Origin: Oscillospiraceae bacterium
GTDB taxonomy: Bacteria; Bacillota; Clostridia; Oscillospirales; Oscillospiraceae
Direction: 5' to 3'
Assembly (NCBI GenBank): GCA_016293265.1
Contig: JAEDEN010000016.1
Location: forward strand, 1-32,890
DNA: 32,890 nucleotides
Shown here: piece after piece, positions 14,870 through 21,244 of the stretch
How positions within the stretch are numbered: the stretch's first letter is position 1
How the letters are laid out: every line of letters begins with the position of its first letter
Position numbers and translations under genes: made by a program
Notes under the pieces: generated by a model
Seen by the model: the letters and a program-made list of their open reading frames with translations, nothing else
Told to the model about the DNA's origin: nothing
The model's database searches: none

Positions 14870-16224
14870 ACCGCAATGAAGAATATGATGCCCTGCTTCG
14901 GGAGCTGGAAAATACGCCAAAAGCACTTGAAACAGCGGTGGAAAAGGCACTGAAAAGGGAAAAAGCTTTACGGAACAGACGGCTCATTGTCCGCCCTGCC
15001 GCAAGCCTTGTCGCCTGTTTTCTGGGATTCATCCTGCTGGTGAACGTATTTCCGCCCTTTGCACGTGCCTGTGGAAGCGTGCCTGTTTTGCGGGAGCTTG
15101 CCAAGGCCGTGTGCTGGTCGCCGTCCCTGAGTGCAGCAGTGGAGAACGAGTATGTCCAGCCCATCGGAAAGTCACAGACGGTGAACGGCATCACCGCCAC
15201 CATAGAATACGTCATCGTGGACCAGAAGCAGGTTAATATTTTCTTTACCCTGGAGGGCGATTACAAGAATCTAACCGGCGAGATGCTGGAGTTATACCCA
15301 GAACAGAAATGCAGCCGTTCTGTGAACAATTTTATGGAACCGCCCGGTTCACTTTTGCGTTATACTTTGAATTATGTCGATGAGGACGTTCCTGGCAGCT
15401 TTACCATGACCTTCAGCGTCACCACCTATAAGGAGATGGACTTGGAGGAACGTCCTCCCGAACAAAGTTGGGAGGATGAGATGCTACAGCCTAATGAGGT
15501 CAGGGAGCCTGAGATCCTGGCGGAATTTTCTTTCGATTTGGAGTTCGATCCCGACTTTACCGCAAAGGGTGAGATCATTCCGGTCAATACCTCCTTTGAT
15601 TTAGACGGTCAGACGCTGACAGTCACGGAAGCAGAGGTTTATCCCACCCATACCCGGGTGAAGATCCGAGGAGCGGAGGAGAACACTGCCTGGCTCAAGG
15701 GCGTGAAGTTCTATATGGAAAATGAGAAGGGCCAGATCTTTGAGCCCATATCCAATGGTGTTTCCGCCATTGGTGACTCGGACAGTCCCGCCATGCTGTC
15801 CTTCCATCTGGAAAGCCCTTACTTTGCTGAGAGTAAGCATCTGACGCTCCATATCACCCAGGTGGAGTGGCTGGACAAGGAACTGGACCGCGTTCGCGTT
15901 GACTTGAACCGTGGGTATATGGACCGGAAGATCGAAGGCGTCCGTGTTTTTTCGGCAGACCATCGGGAAGGTGGATGGTTGCTGAGCCTGGAGGTGAAGC
16001 GCATCAAGGAAAACCACAGTTTTTCTGTGTTTAGCTCCACTTATTATGATGCGCAGGGAAACGAATATCACATGGATTCTCAGGCCAGCAGTTCCGGAGA
16101 AACACCGGAGTATTTCCGGGAGGAGCTACCGCTAAAGGGCTATCATGAAGATGCTGTTTGGCTGGTACCTCTTTATTCTCACCGCACGGATTGCAGCCCC
16201 AGTGTTACTGTCCCAATCAAATGA
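14866..16224 (+). CDS. DUF4179 membrane protein, putative anti-sigma factor
   Basis: A 452-residue protein with a short cytoplasmic N-terminus (about 45 residues, with a helical acidic/basic stretch), one membrane helix (about residues 46-63), and a large extracytoplasmic part. The region just after the helix, including QTVNGITATIEYVIVDQKQVNIFFTLEG in pieces, matches the DUF4179 type often encoded next to ECF sigma factors. A second beta-rich, DUF5643-like domain probably follows from about residue 230. The four-base overlap with the sigma gene supports a sigma/anti-sigma pair, with the N-terminus holding the sigma factor. The outer domain would sense a signal; which one is unknown. The gene ends at an intrinsic terminator. 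Confidence 0.75.
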   Translation: MNRNEEYDALLRELENTPKALETAVEKALKREKALRNRRLIVRPAASLVACFLGFILLVNVFPPFARACGSVPVLRELAKAVCWSPSLSAAVENEYVQPIGKSQTVNGITATIEYVIVDQKQVNIFFTLEGDYKNLTGEMLELYPEQKCSRSVNNFMEPPGSLLRYTLNYVDEDVPGSFTMTFSVTTYKEMDLEERPPEQSWEDEMLQPNEVREPEILAEFSFDLEFDPDFTAKGEIIPVNTSFDLDGQTLTVTEAEVYPTHTRVKIRGAEENTAWLKGVKFYMENEKGQIFEPISNGVSAIGDSDSPAMLSFHLESPYFAESKHLTLHITQVEWLDKELDRVRVDLNRGYMDRKIEGVRVFSADHREGGWLLSLEVKRIKENHSFSVFSSTYYDAQGNEYHMDSQASSSGETPEYFREELPLKGYHEDAVWLVPLYSHRTDCSPSVTVPIK

Positions 16225-16237
16225 TGGAAAATGATGG

Positions 16238-16266
16238 AAAAGGAGCGCCTTCGAGCGCTCCTTTTT
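16238..16266 (+). terminator. Intrinsic terminator after the DUF4179 gene
   Basis: An 11-base stem (AAAAGGAGCGC at 16238-16248 with 16255-16265), loop CTTCGA, and a T-run ending at 16266. The LexA sites begin two bases later. Confidence 0.88.
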
Positions 16267-16267
16267 G

Positions 16268-16293
16268 CGAACAAGTGTACGAACATTTGTTCT
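16268..16293 (+). promoter_or_regulatory. Tandem LexA (SOS) boxes
   Basis: CGAACATTTGTTCT (16280-16293) matches the Bacillus/Clostridia LexA consensus CGAACRNRYGTTYC at 12 of 14 positions. CGAACAAGTGTACG (16268-16281), overlapping it by two bases, also matches at 12 of 14. Both lie directly upstream of the promoter for ruvCAB, a known SOS target. Confidence 0.85.
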
Positions 16294-16300
16294 TTTGCGG

Positions 16301-16329
16301 TTGCAAGAAGAGCAAATGTTTGCTATACT
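16301..16329 (+). promoter_or_regulatory. SOS-controlled promoter for ruvCAB
   Basis: TTGCAA (16301-16306), 17 bases, TATACT (16324-16329). A further palindrome, AGCAAA-TG-TTTGCT (16311-16324), fills the end of the spacer and touches the -10, a possible additional operator. Transcription would start near 16336, inside the left arm of the palindromic element. Confidence 0.8.
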
Positions 16330-16333
16330 GATT

Positions 16334-16608
16334 TTACCCTCAGTGAACGAGGGGCAACACGGTTTTTCGGGGCCAAAATGACCGCCAGCTTCGTTATCCT
16401 CGTTGCCGGGCGACAGCCCGGCGGCCTCGTCTGCCTTGCTGGCCGCGATTTTTGCTCCCGAAAAACTCCAAAGGACCTGCCAGCGAGAAAAAATGGGGGC
16501 TGGCAAGGAAGAGGGCGAAGGTGGGCTGACGCCCACCGAGGGCGATGACGCCGCCAGCGTCTATTTTAGCCGCCGGCAGGCGTATTGCCCCTTGTCCACT
16601 GAGGGTAA
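16334..16608. mobile_element. MITE-like 275-base imperfect palindrome with terminal inverted repeats
   Basis: The two outer 28 bases are inverted repeats matching at 25 of 28 positions; each end reads TTACCCTCAGTG inward and then AGGGGCAA. The similarity continues inward: the left half and the reverse complement of the right half align by eye along most of their length, including a GGGCGACAGCCC hairpin in the left half answered by GGGCTGACGCCC in the right. The ends are TA-flanked (TACCCTC...GAGGGTA). There is no transposase or convincing coding frame. It fills the gap between the SOS promoter and ruvC. It could be a non-autonomous transposable element, an extragenic palindromic repeat or a structured leader RNA. 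Confidence 0.7.
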
Positions 16609-16637
16609 TTATAAAAGAATGGAAGGAACGGGACTTC

Positions 16638-17147
16638 ATGCGTATCCTTGGCATTGACCCTGGCATCGCCACCATCGGTTTTGGCCTGGTGGAAGCCCAG
16701 CGGGGCCAGGCAAACATGATTACCTACGGCGCCATCACCACGCCCGCGGGTCTGCCGCTTTCCAAGCGGCTTTATCAGATCTCCATGGATATGGAGGCGC
16801 TCATCGGGCAGTTGAAGCCCGACGTAATCTCCATTGAGGAGCTGTTTTTCAATACCAACATCACCACCGGCATCTCCGTTGCCCACGGGCGGGGTGTGAT
16901 CCTCTGCGCCGCTGAAAAATGCGGCATCCCGCTGTATGAGTACACCCCCTCTCAAGTAAAAATTGCCGTGGTGGGTTATGGCAAGGCGGAAAAGCGGCAG
17001 GTGATGGATATGACCCGGCGGCTGCTGCACCTGAGGGCCGTTCCCCGGCCGGACGATGCCGCCGATGCCCTGGCGCTGGCGCTGTGCCATGCCAGAAGTT
17101 CCACCTCCCGGCTGCCGCAAAGGGAGACAGTGAAGGAAACTATTTAA
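16638..17147 (+). CDS. ruvC: Crossover junction endodeoxyribonuclease RuvC
   Basis: A 169-residue Holliday-junction resolvase. The acidic catalytic residues are visible: Asp7 in MRILGIDPG, Glu in SIEELFF, and the C-terminal pair in RPDDAADALALALCH. The middle carries AHGRGVILCAAEKCGIPLYEYTPSQVK, the usual core. I set the start at ATG 16638, which gives the canonical N-terminus. The frame stays open 93 bases upstream, but that part lies in the palindromic element. GGAAGG at 16621-16626 is the SD, somewhat distant. ruvA follows after 10 bases. Confidence 0.95.
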   Translation: MRILGIDPGIATIGFGLVEAQRGQANMITYGAITTPAGLPLSKRLYQISMDMEALIGQLKPDVISIEELFFNTNITTGISVAHGRGVILCAAEKCGIPLYEYTPSQVKIAVVGYGKAEKRQVMDMTRRLLHLRAVPRPDDAADALALALCHARSSTSRLPQRETVKETI

Positions 17148-17157
17148 GGAGAAGCTT

Positions 17158-17763
17158 ATGTTTTATTACCTGGACGGGACTGTGGCAGAGATTTTGCCCT
17201 ATCTTGCCGTCATCGACTGCGGCGGCGTGGGCTACGCCTGCAAGACCACCAACAATACCCTGGCGAGCCTGAAAAAGGGCCAGAAGGGGAGGCTTTATAC
17301 CTACCTGAACGTGGGAGAGGGTATTTTTGACCTCTACGGCTTTGCAACGCAGAATGAGTTGAGCAGCTTTAAGATGCTCCTTAGCGTTTCAGGAGTGGGC
17401 CCAAAGGCGGCATTGGCCATCCTTTCCGTGGGAACACCGGAGACCCTGGCCATGGCCATCGTTACCGGGGATGAAAAGACGCTTACCGCCGCCCCCGGCA
17501 TCGGCAAGAAGATCGCCCAGCGTATCATTCTGGAGCTGAAGGACAAAATGGCAAGGGAAACTGCCGCTGGGCTGGACTTTTCCGGCAGCAAAGGAACTCC
17601 CGCAGCGCCCCTGTTTACAAACAAGGCCACCGAAGCCGCCCAGGCCCTGGCTGTGTTGGGCTATTCCTCCCAGGAGGCGGCAGCCGCTCTCAAGGGGATC
17701 GACGTGGAGGGACTGCCTTTGGAGGAGATCATCCGCCAGAGCCTGAAGAAGATGGTGAAGTGA
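17158..17763 (+). CDS. ruvA: Holliday junction DNA helicase subunit RuvA
   Basis: The 201-residue junction-binding tetramer subunit that loads RuvB. Domain I is the N-terminal OB fold (MFYYLDGTVAEI, then GYACKTTNNTL). Domain II has the two helix-hairpin-helix elements, SGVGPKAALAILS and APGIGKKIAQRIILELKDK, that grip DNA. The C-terminal domain III, AAQALAVLGYSSQEAAAAL, contacts RuvB. Length is typical. The SD AAGGAG lies just before the ATG. It is the second gene of the SOS-controlled ruvCAB operon. Confidence 0.96.
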   Translation: MFYYLDGTVAEILPYLAVIDCGGVGYACKTTNNTLASLKKGQKGRLYTYLNVGEGIFDLYGFATQNELSSFKMLLSVSGVGPKAALAILSVGTPETLAMAIVTGDEKTLTAAPGIGKKIAQRIILELKDKMARETAAGLDFSGSKGTPAAPLFTNKATEAAQALAVLGYSSQEAAAALKGIDVEGLPLEEIIRQSLKKMVK

Positions 17764-17841
17764 GGCCTTGCTGCTGAAAGTGAACCCTTCGGCCCTTTTC
17801 CGAACCGCCCGGAACGTTTGCAACGATAAGGAAGTGAATCC

Positions 17842-18897
17842 ATGAGCATCGACTTTGGAAGTGATATTTATGAAGAGCCCCTGGTGACCAAGACCTTTCT
17901 GCAGGAGGACGCCCAGGAGGGGACGCTGCGGCCCAAAACGCTGCGGGAATACATTGGACAGGAGAAAGCCAAGGAAAACCTGTCCGTCTTTATCCAGGCC
18001 GCCCGCAAGCGGGAAGAGGCCCTGGACCATGTGCTGCTCCACGGCCCTCCGGGCCTTGGCAAGACCACCCTTGCAAATATCATCGCCAATGAGATGAATG
18101 CGGGCATTCGCATCACCTCCGGCCCCGCCATCGAAAAGCCCGGCGACCTGGCAGCACTTTTGACCAATCTGAATGAGGGCGATATCCTCTTTGTGGATGA
18201 GATCCACCGGCTGAACCGCCAGGTGGAGGAGATTTTGTATCCCGCTATGGAGGATTATGCCCTGGATATCATTGTGGGCAAAGGACCTTCCGCCAACTCC
18301 ATCCGCCTGGACCTGCCCAGGTTCACCTTGATCGGTGCCACTACCCGGGCAGGCCAGCTCTCCGCCCCGCTGCGCGACCGCTTCGGCGTGACGCTTCGGC
18401 TGGAGCTGTATACGGCGGAGGAGCTTTCCCGCATCGTCACCCGCTCTGCCGGCATCCTGAATGTGGACATTGTGCCCGACGGCGCCTATGAGATTGCCCG
18501 CCGCAGCCGCGGCACGCCCCGTATCGCCAACCGGATGCTGCGCCGCGTCCGGGACTTTGCCCAGGTCAAGGCGGACGGCGTCATTACCCGGGAAGTGGCG
18601 GACGAGGCCCTCAGTGCCCTGGAGATCGACCATCTGGGTCTGGACCCAACGGACCGGCGCATGATGGCCGCCATCATCGAAAACTACAACGGCGGCCCGG
18701 TGGGCCTTGAAACACTGGCCGCAACCATCGGCGAAGAGGCTGTCACACTGGAGGACGTCTATGAGCCCTATCTGATGCAGCTTGGCTTTCTGACCCGGAC
18801 GCCCCGGGGGCGGTGTGTCACCCATAAGGCGTACCAGCATCTCCACAAGGCCATTCCCGGCGGAGCTCCGGCGGAGATGGAGCAGTTGACGATCTGA
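17842..18897 (+). CDS. ruvB: Holliday junction branch-migration ATPase RuvB
   Basis: The 351-residue hexameric AAA+ motor for branch migration. The Walker A GPPGLGKTT has Lys74. Walker B is ILFVDEIHRL. Sensor and arginine-finger regions are TLIGATTRAGQLSAPLRDRFG and RSRGTPRIANRMLRRVRDF. The C-terminal winged helix ends in GFLTRTPRGRCVT, the DNA-binding wing. The N-terminal RPKTLREYIGQ is the family start. It lies 78 bases after ruvA, a gap with no terminator or promoter that I can see, and has the SD AAGGAAGTG. Confidence 0.97.
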   Translation: MSIDFGSDIYEEPLVTKTFLQEDAQEGTLRPKTLREYIGQEKAKENLSVFIQAARKREEALDHVLLHGPPGLGKTTLANIIANEMNAGIRITSGPAIEKPGDLAALLTNLNEGDILFVDEIHRLNRQVEEILYPAMEDYALDIIVGKGPSANSIRLDLPRFTLIGATTRAGQLSAPLRDRFGVTLRLELYTAEELSRIVTRSAGILNVDIVPDGAYEIARRSRGTPRIANRMLRRVRDFAQVKADGVITREVADEALSALEIDHLGLDPTDRRMMAAIIENYNGGPVGLETLAATIGEEAVTLEDVYEPYLMQLGFLTRTPRGRCVTHKAYQHLHKAIPGGAPAEMEQLTI

Positions 18898-18995
18898 AAA
18901 ATGCCGAAGCCTTCCCAATCCCGCCGTACGCCGTACGGAGAACCGGCAGGCTGGGTGATCTCCGCTGCCGGTGTCCTTTGACATCCTTTTCCAGA

Positions 18996-19018
18996 GGAGG
19001 GGAAGGGGAGGGGGGTGG
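18996..19018 (+). other. G-rich tract between ruvB and sigH
   Basis: Within the 238-base gap after ruvB, three runs of 4, 4 and 6 G flanked by GG pairs lie within 23 bases. A hairpin ACCGGCAG/CTGCCGGT (18942-18972) lies upstream without a clear T-run. No terminator for ruvB is otherwise evident. Confidence 0.45.
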
Positions 19019-19099
19019 AAACGGAGCTGAAATCTGCCCTGAGATACTGCAAAATCATGAAAATCATGCAAAGAAACCCATTGGAATTTGATTATTTTC

Positions 19100-19129
19100 T
19101 TGACATTCCGCCAGAAGGACAGGTATAAT
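19100..19129 (+). promoter_or_regulatory. Strong promoter for sigH
   Basis: Consensus TTGACA (19100-19105), 18 bases, consensus TATAAT (19124-19129), with an AT-rich stretch just upstream. The start-site distance of about 7 bases falls on A19136, the first base of the start codon. Confidence 0.88.
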
Positions 19130-19135
19130 ACGGTT

Positions 19136-19777
19136 ATGTACAATATGGAAGAGAACGATGATACCATCCTGGAGCGGATGCCTGACGAAGCACTGTGCGA
19201 TTTGGCAGCATCTGGGAACCGTATGGCGGAGGAAACCCTTGTCATACGATATAACCGTCTTGTCCGCACTTGTTCCCGTCCCTTTTTCCTGGTAGGGGGA
19301 GATAGTGAGGATTTGACTCAGGAGGGAATGGTCGGTCTCATCAAGGCAGTCCGGGAATACGATGCCGCCAAGGAGGCATCCTTTCGGACCTTTGCCGAAC
19401 GGTGCATTCGCAGCCGGCTGTATTCCGTTCTCCGTGCCAGCGCACGGGAAAAGCACATCCCGCTCAATCAGTCGGTTTCTCTGGATACTCCTTGCTTTGA
19501 CAGCAATTCCTACACCTCTGGTACCAATAACTTGGCGCAGCGCGATCCTGAAGATGAACTGATCGACAGGGAGCACACGGCAGCCCTCTTATCCGGTGTC
19601 CGGAAACAGTTGTCCGAATTAGAAGCGAAGATTTTGGGGTACTATTTAGACGGCCTTTCATGCAGGGAAATTGCCGAGACGGTAGGCAGATCCCCAAAGT
19701 CCGTGGACAACGCTGTGCAGCGGATCCGACGCAAGGTGGCACAGCACATTCTTTCCGGCGATTTCAGCAAAAGCTGA
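19136..19777 (+). CDS. sigH: Sporulation/transition-state sigma factor SigH
   Basis: A 213-residue sigma-70 family protein resembling sigma-H, which with Spo0A drives entry into sporulation. The order of motifs matches: RPFFLVGGDSEDLTQEGMVGLIKAVREYD (region 2), SFRTFAERCIRSRLYSVLRASAREKHIPLNQSVSLD, a variable linker with an acidic run, and the region 4 helix-turn-helix LSELEAKILGYYLDGLSCREIAETVGRSPKSVDNAVQRIRRK. The start is ATG 19136 or ATG 19145; neither has an SD, and the promoter -10 ends only 6 bases before 19136, suggesting a leaderless mRNA. The frame is open further upstream but runs through the promoter. Confidence 0.85.
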   Translation: MYNMEENDDTILERMPDEALCDLAASGNRMAEETLVIRYNRLVRTCSRPFFLVGGDSEDLTQEGMVGLIKAVREYDAAKEASFRTFAERCIRSRLYSVLRASAREKHIPLNQSVSLDTPCFDSNSYTSGTNNLAQRDPEDELIDREHTAALLSGVRKQLSELEAKILGYYLDGLSCREIAETVGRSPKSVDNAVQRIRRKVAQHILSGDFSKS

Positions 19778-19816
19778 GCGCATATATATTTTTCTTTTCA
19801 AAGAGAGGGTAAAATC

Positions 19817-20098
19817 ATGTACGAAGACAAGACTTTAGTGTGCAAAGAGTGCGGCAACGAGTTCGTGTTCACCGCCGGTGAGCAGGAGTTCTACGCTGAG
19901 CGCGGCTTCCAGAACGAGCCCCAGCGCTGCAAGGCCTGCCGCGACGCTCGCAAGAACGCTGCCCGTGGCCCCCGTGAGTACTTCACCGCTGTTTGCGCTG
20001 CCTGCGGCGGCGAAGCTAAGGTTCCCTTCGAGCCTAAGTCTGACCGCCCCGTGTATTGCAGCGAGTGCTTCGCCAAGATGCGCGAGCAGCAGAGATAA
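19817..20098 (+). CDS. Small zinc-ribbon protein (zf-trcl / CxxC-x17-CxxC type)
   Basis: A 93-residue soluble protein with two zinc ribbons: Cys pairs in VCKECGNEF and RCKACRD, then VCAACGGEAKVPF and YCSECFAK. The first unit carries the FVFTAGEQEFYAERGF block typical of the probable zinc-ribbon domain family. The function of the family is unknown; binding to nucleic acid or protein is possible. Codon choice is strikingly uniform (GCT, CGC, AAG, TTC), more so than in its neighbours, which suggests strong expression. The SD AGAGAGGG precedes the ATG. It may be read through from the sigH promoter, and it ends at its own terminator. Confidence 0.85.
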   Translation: MYEDKTLVCKECGNEFVFTAGEQEFYAERGFQNEPQRCKACRDARKNAARGPREYFTAVCAACGGEAKVPFEPKSDRPVYCSECFAKMREQQR

Positions 20099-20126
20099 CA
20101 AACTGTTTCCAGTTTTGTTTCTTGTG

Positions 20127-20160
20127 AAAAACGGCATCCGCAAAGCGGATGCCGTTTTTT
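20127..20160 (+). terminator. Intrinsic terminator after the zinc-ribbon gene
   Basis: A perfect 15-base stem AAAAACGGCATCCGC with its complement, loop AAA (20142-20144), and a T-run to 20160. Confidence 0.94.
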
Positions 20161-20193
20161 GATTCCTTGGAAGAGGTTTTCTCGGATTTTCTA

Positions 20194-20222
20194 TTGAATT
20201 TGGACGGATAATAGAGTATAAT
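20194..20222 (+). promoter_or_regulatory. Promoter for the DUF1858 gene
   Basis: TTGAAT (20194-20199), 17 bases, TATAAT (20217-20222), 55 bases before the ATG at 20278. It probably also serves trmK and the genes after it. Confidence 0.85.
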
Positions 20223-20277
20223 ACCCGCGATACAGTTGTGTATTACTTTTTTAATCTCAAAACGGAGGAATCTCACA

Positions 20278-20484
20278 ATGATCGAGATCACGAAGGATAC
20301 GATTATCGGCGATATTCTGGATATCGCGCCTCAGACCGCTCCCATTTTCTTCTCCATCGGCATGCACTGCCTGGGCTGCCCCTCTTCCCGGGGCGAAACC
20401 GTGGAGCAGGCCTGCATGGTCCACGGCGTGGACGTGGATAAGCTCCTGGAGCTGGTGAACGAGGAAGCCAATAAGGAAATCTGA
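20278..20484 (+). CDS. DUF1858 domain protein
   Basis: A 68-residue single-domain protein. The pattern ITKDTIIGDILDIAPQTAPIFFSIGMHCLGCPSSRGETVEQACMVHG, read in pieces, is the DUF1858 fold, with the paired cysteines in HCLGCP that give the family its suggested redox or metal role (a related model is named after association with hybrid-cluster protein). ATG 20278 has the SD GGAGG. The frame extends 42 bases upstream without an SD, so I chose the internal ATG. The partner protein is not visible here. Confidence 0.88.
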   Translation: MIEITKDTIIGDILDIAPQTAPIFFSIGMHCLGCPSSRGETVEQACMVHGVDVDKLLELVNEEANKEI

Positions 20485-20493
20485 TTACCGCAG

Positions 20494-20524
20494 TGGACGC
20501 ATACGGCTTGTCCGTATGCGTCCA
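20494..20524 (+). other. Strong hairpin without T-run between the DUF1858 gene and trmK
   Basis: A perfect 13-base stem, TGGACGCATACGG with its complement, loop CTTGT. It is followed by TGAGTCG rather than T's, so it is not a standard terminator. It could be a processing or stability element, or the remains of a terminator. It ends 21 bases before the trmK start. Confidence 0.6.
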
Positions 20525-20545
20525 TGAGTCGAAAGCGGAGGCTCT

Positions 20546-21244
20546 ATGGCAAAACGACTGGAATTGACGCCACGGCTTCAAAAAATCGCTGACTGGGTGC
20601 CCCAGGGCGCGAGGCTCGCTGATGTTGGCACAGACCACGCATATCTTCCCGTGTGGCTTTCCCTGCACGGGCGCGTGAGTTGCGCCATTGCCAGCGATCT
20701 TCGCAAGGGGCCGCTGGAGCGTGCCCGGCTTACCGGACGCACTTACGGCGCGGAGAACATTGACTATCGCCTTTGCAACGGCCTTGGGGATATCCGCCCG
20801 GAAGAGGCGGATACCATTGTCATCGCCGGCATGGGTGGGGAGAATATCGCTTCTATCCTTGCCGCCGCTCCCTGGACGAAGGAGGGCAGTTACACGCTGC
20901 TTCTCCAGCCCATGACCCGCTCGGCGGAGCTGCGCCGTTTTCTGATGGAAAACGGCTATGCCATCACCCGGGAGGCCCTGGTGCGGGATCGGGGCACCAT
21001 CTACCCGGTGATGGAGGCTGCGGCAGGGAAGATGGAGTTGACCCTCGGCCAGCTCTACGGCGGCGCAAAGCTGCTGCAGGATCCCTTGGGGGACCGGTAC
21101 ATCATTGAAAAGATCATTCGCCTGCAGGGGGCGGTGGTGGGTCTTTCCCATTCCGCGAATCCCGAAAAGGCTGACGCGGTGCGGGAGATTATCACTGCGC
21201 TTCTTGATATGAGGGAGGAGTGGCGTCATGCCAACTGTCCGTGA
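20546..21244 (+). CDS. trmK: tRNA (adenine(22)-N1)-methyltransferase TrmK
   Basis: A 232-residue class I SAM-dependent methyltransferase that makes m1A22 in tRNA in Bacillus (formerly YqfN). The SAM-binding motif is LADVGTDHAYLPVWL (about residues 24-38), followed by ASDLRKGPLERAR and the catalytic-region block DTIVIAGMGGENIASIL. LLQPMTRSAELRRFLMENGYAI is also family-typical. The SD GCGGAGG precedes ATG 20546. It overlaps the Nif3-like gene by 17 bases, the same pairing as yqfN-yqfO in Bacillus, which strengthens both assignments. Confidence 0.92.
   Translation: MAKRLELTPRLQKIADWVPQGARLADVGTDHAYLPVWLSLHGRVSCAIASDLRKGPLERARLTGRTYGAENIDYRLCNGLGDIRPEEADTIVIAGMGGENIASILAAAPWTKEGSYTLLLQPMTRSAELRRFLMENGYAITREALVRDRGTIYPVMEAAAGKMELTLGQLYGGAKLLQDPLGDRYIIEKIIRLQGAVVGLSHSANPEKADAVREIITALLDMREEWRHANCP

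Noticed and set aside
16231..16717. Overlapping small frames on both strands across the region before ruvC
   Set aside because: They lie in the palindromic element, and the frames on the two strands resemble each other because the DNA is self-complementary. No start has an SD.
17764..17841. A promoter or terminator between ruvA and ruvB
   Set aside because: Only GC-rich sequence with no -10 element, stem with T-run or ORF was found.
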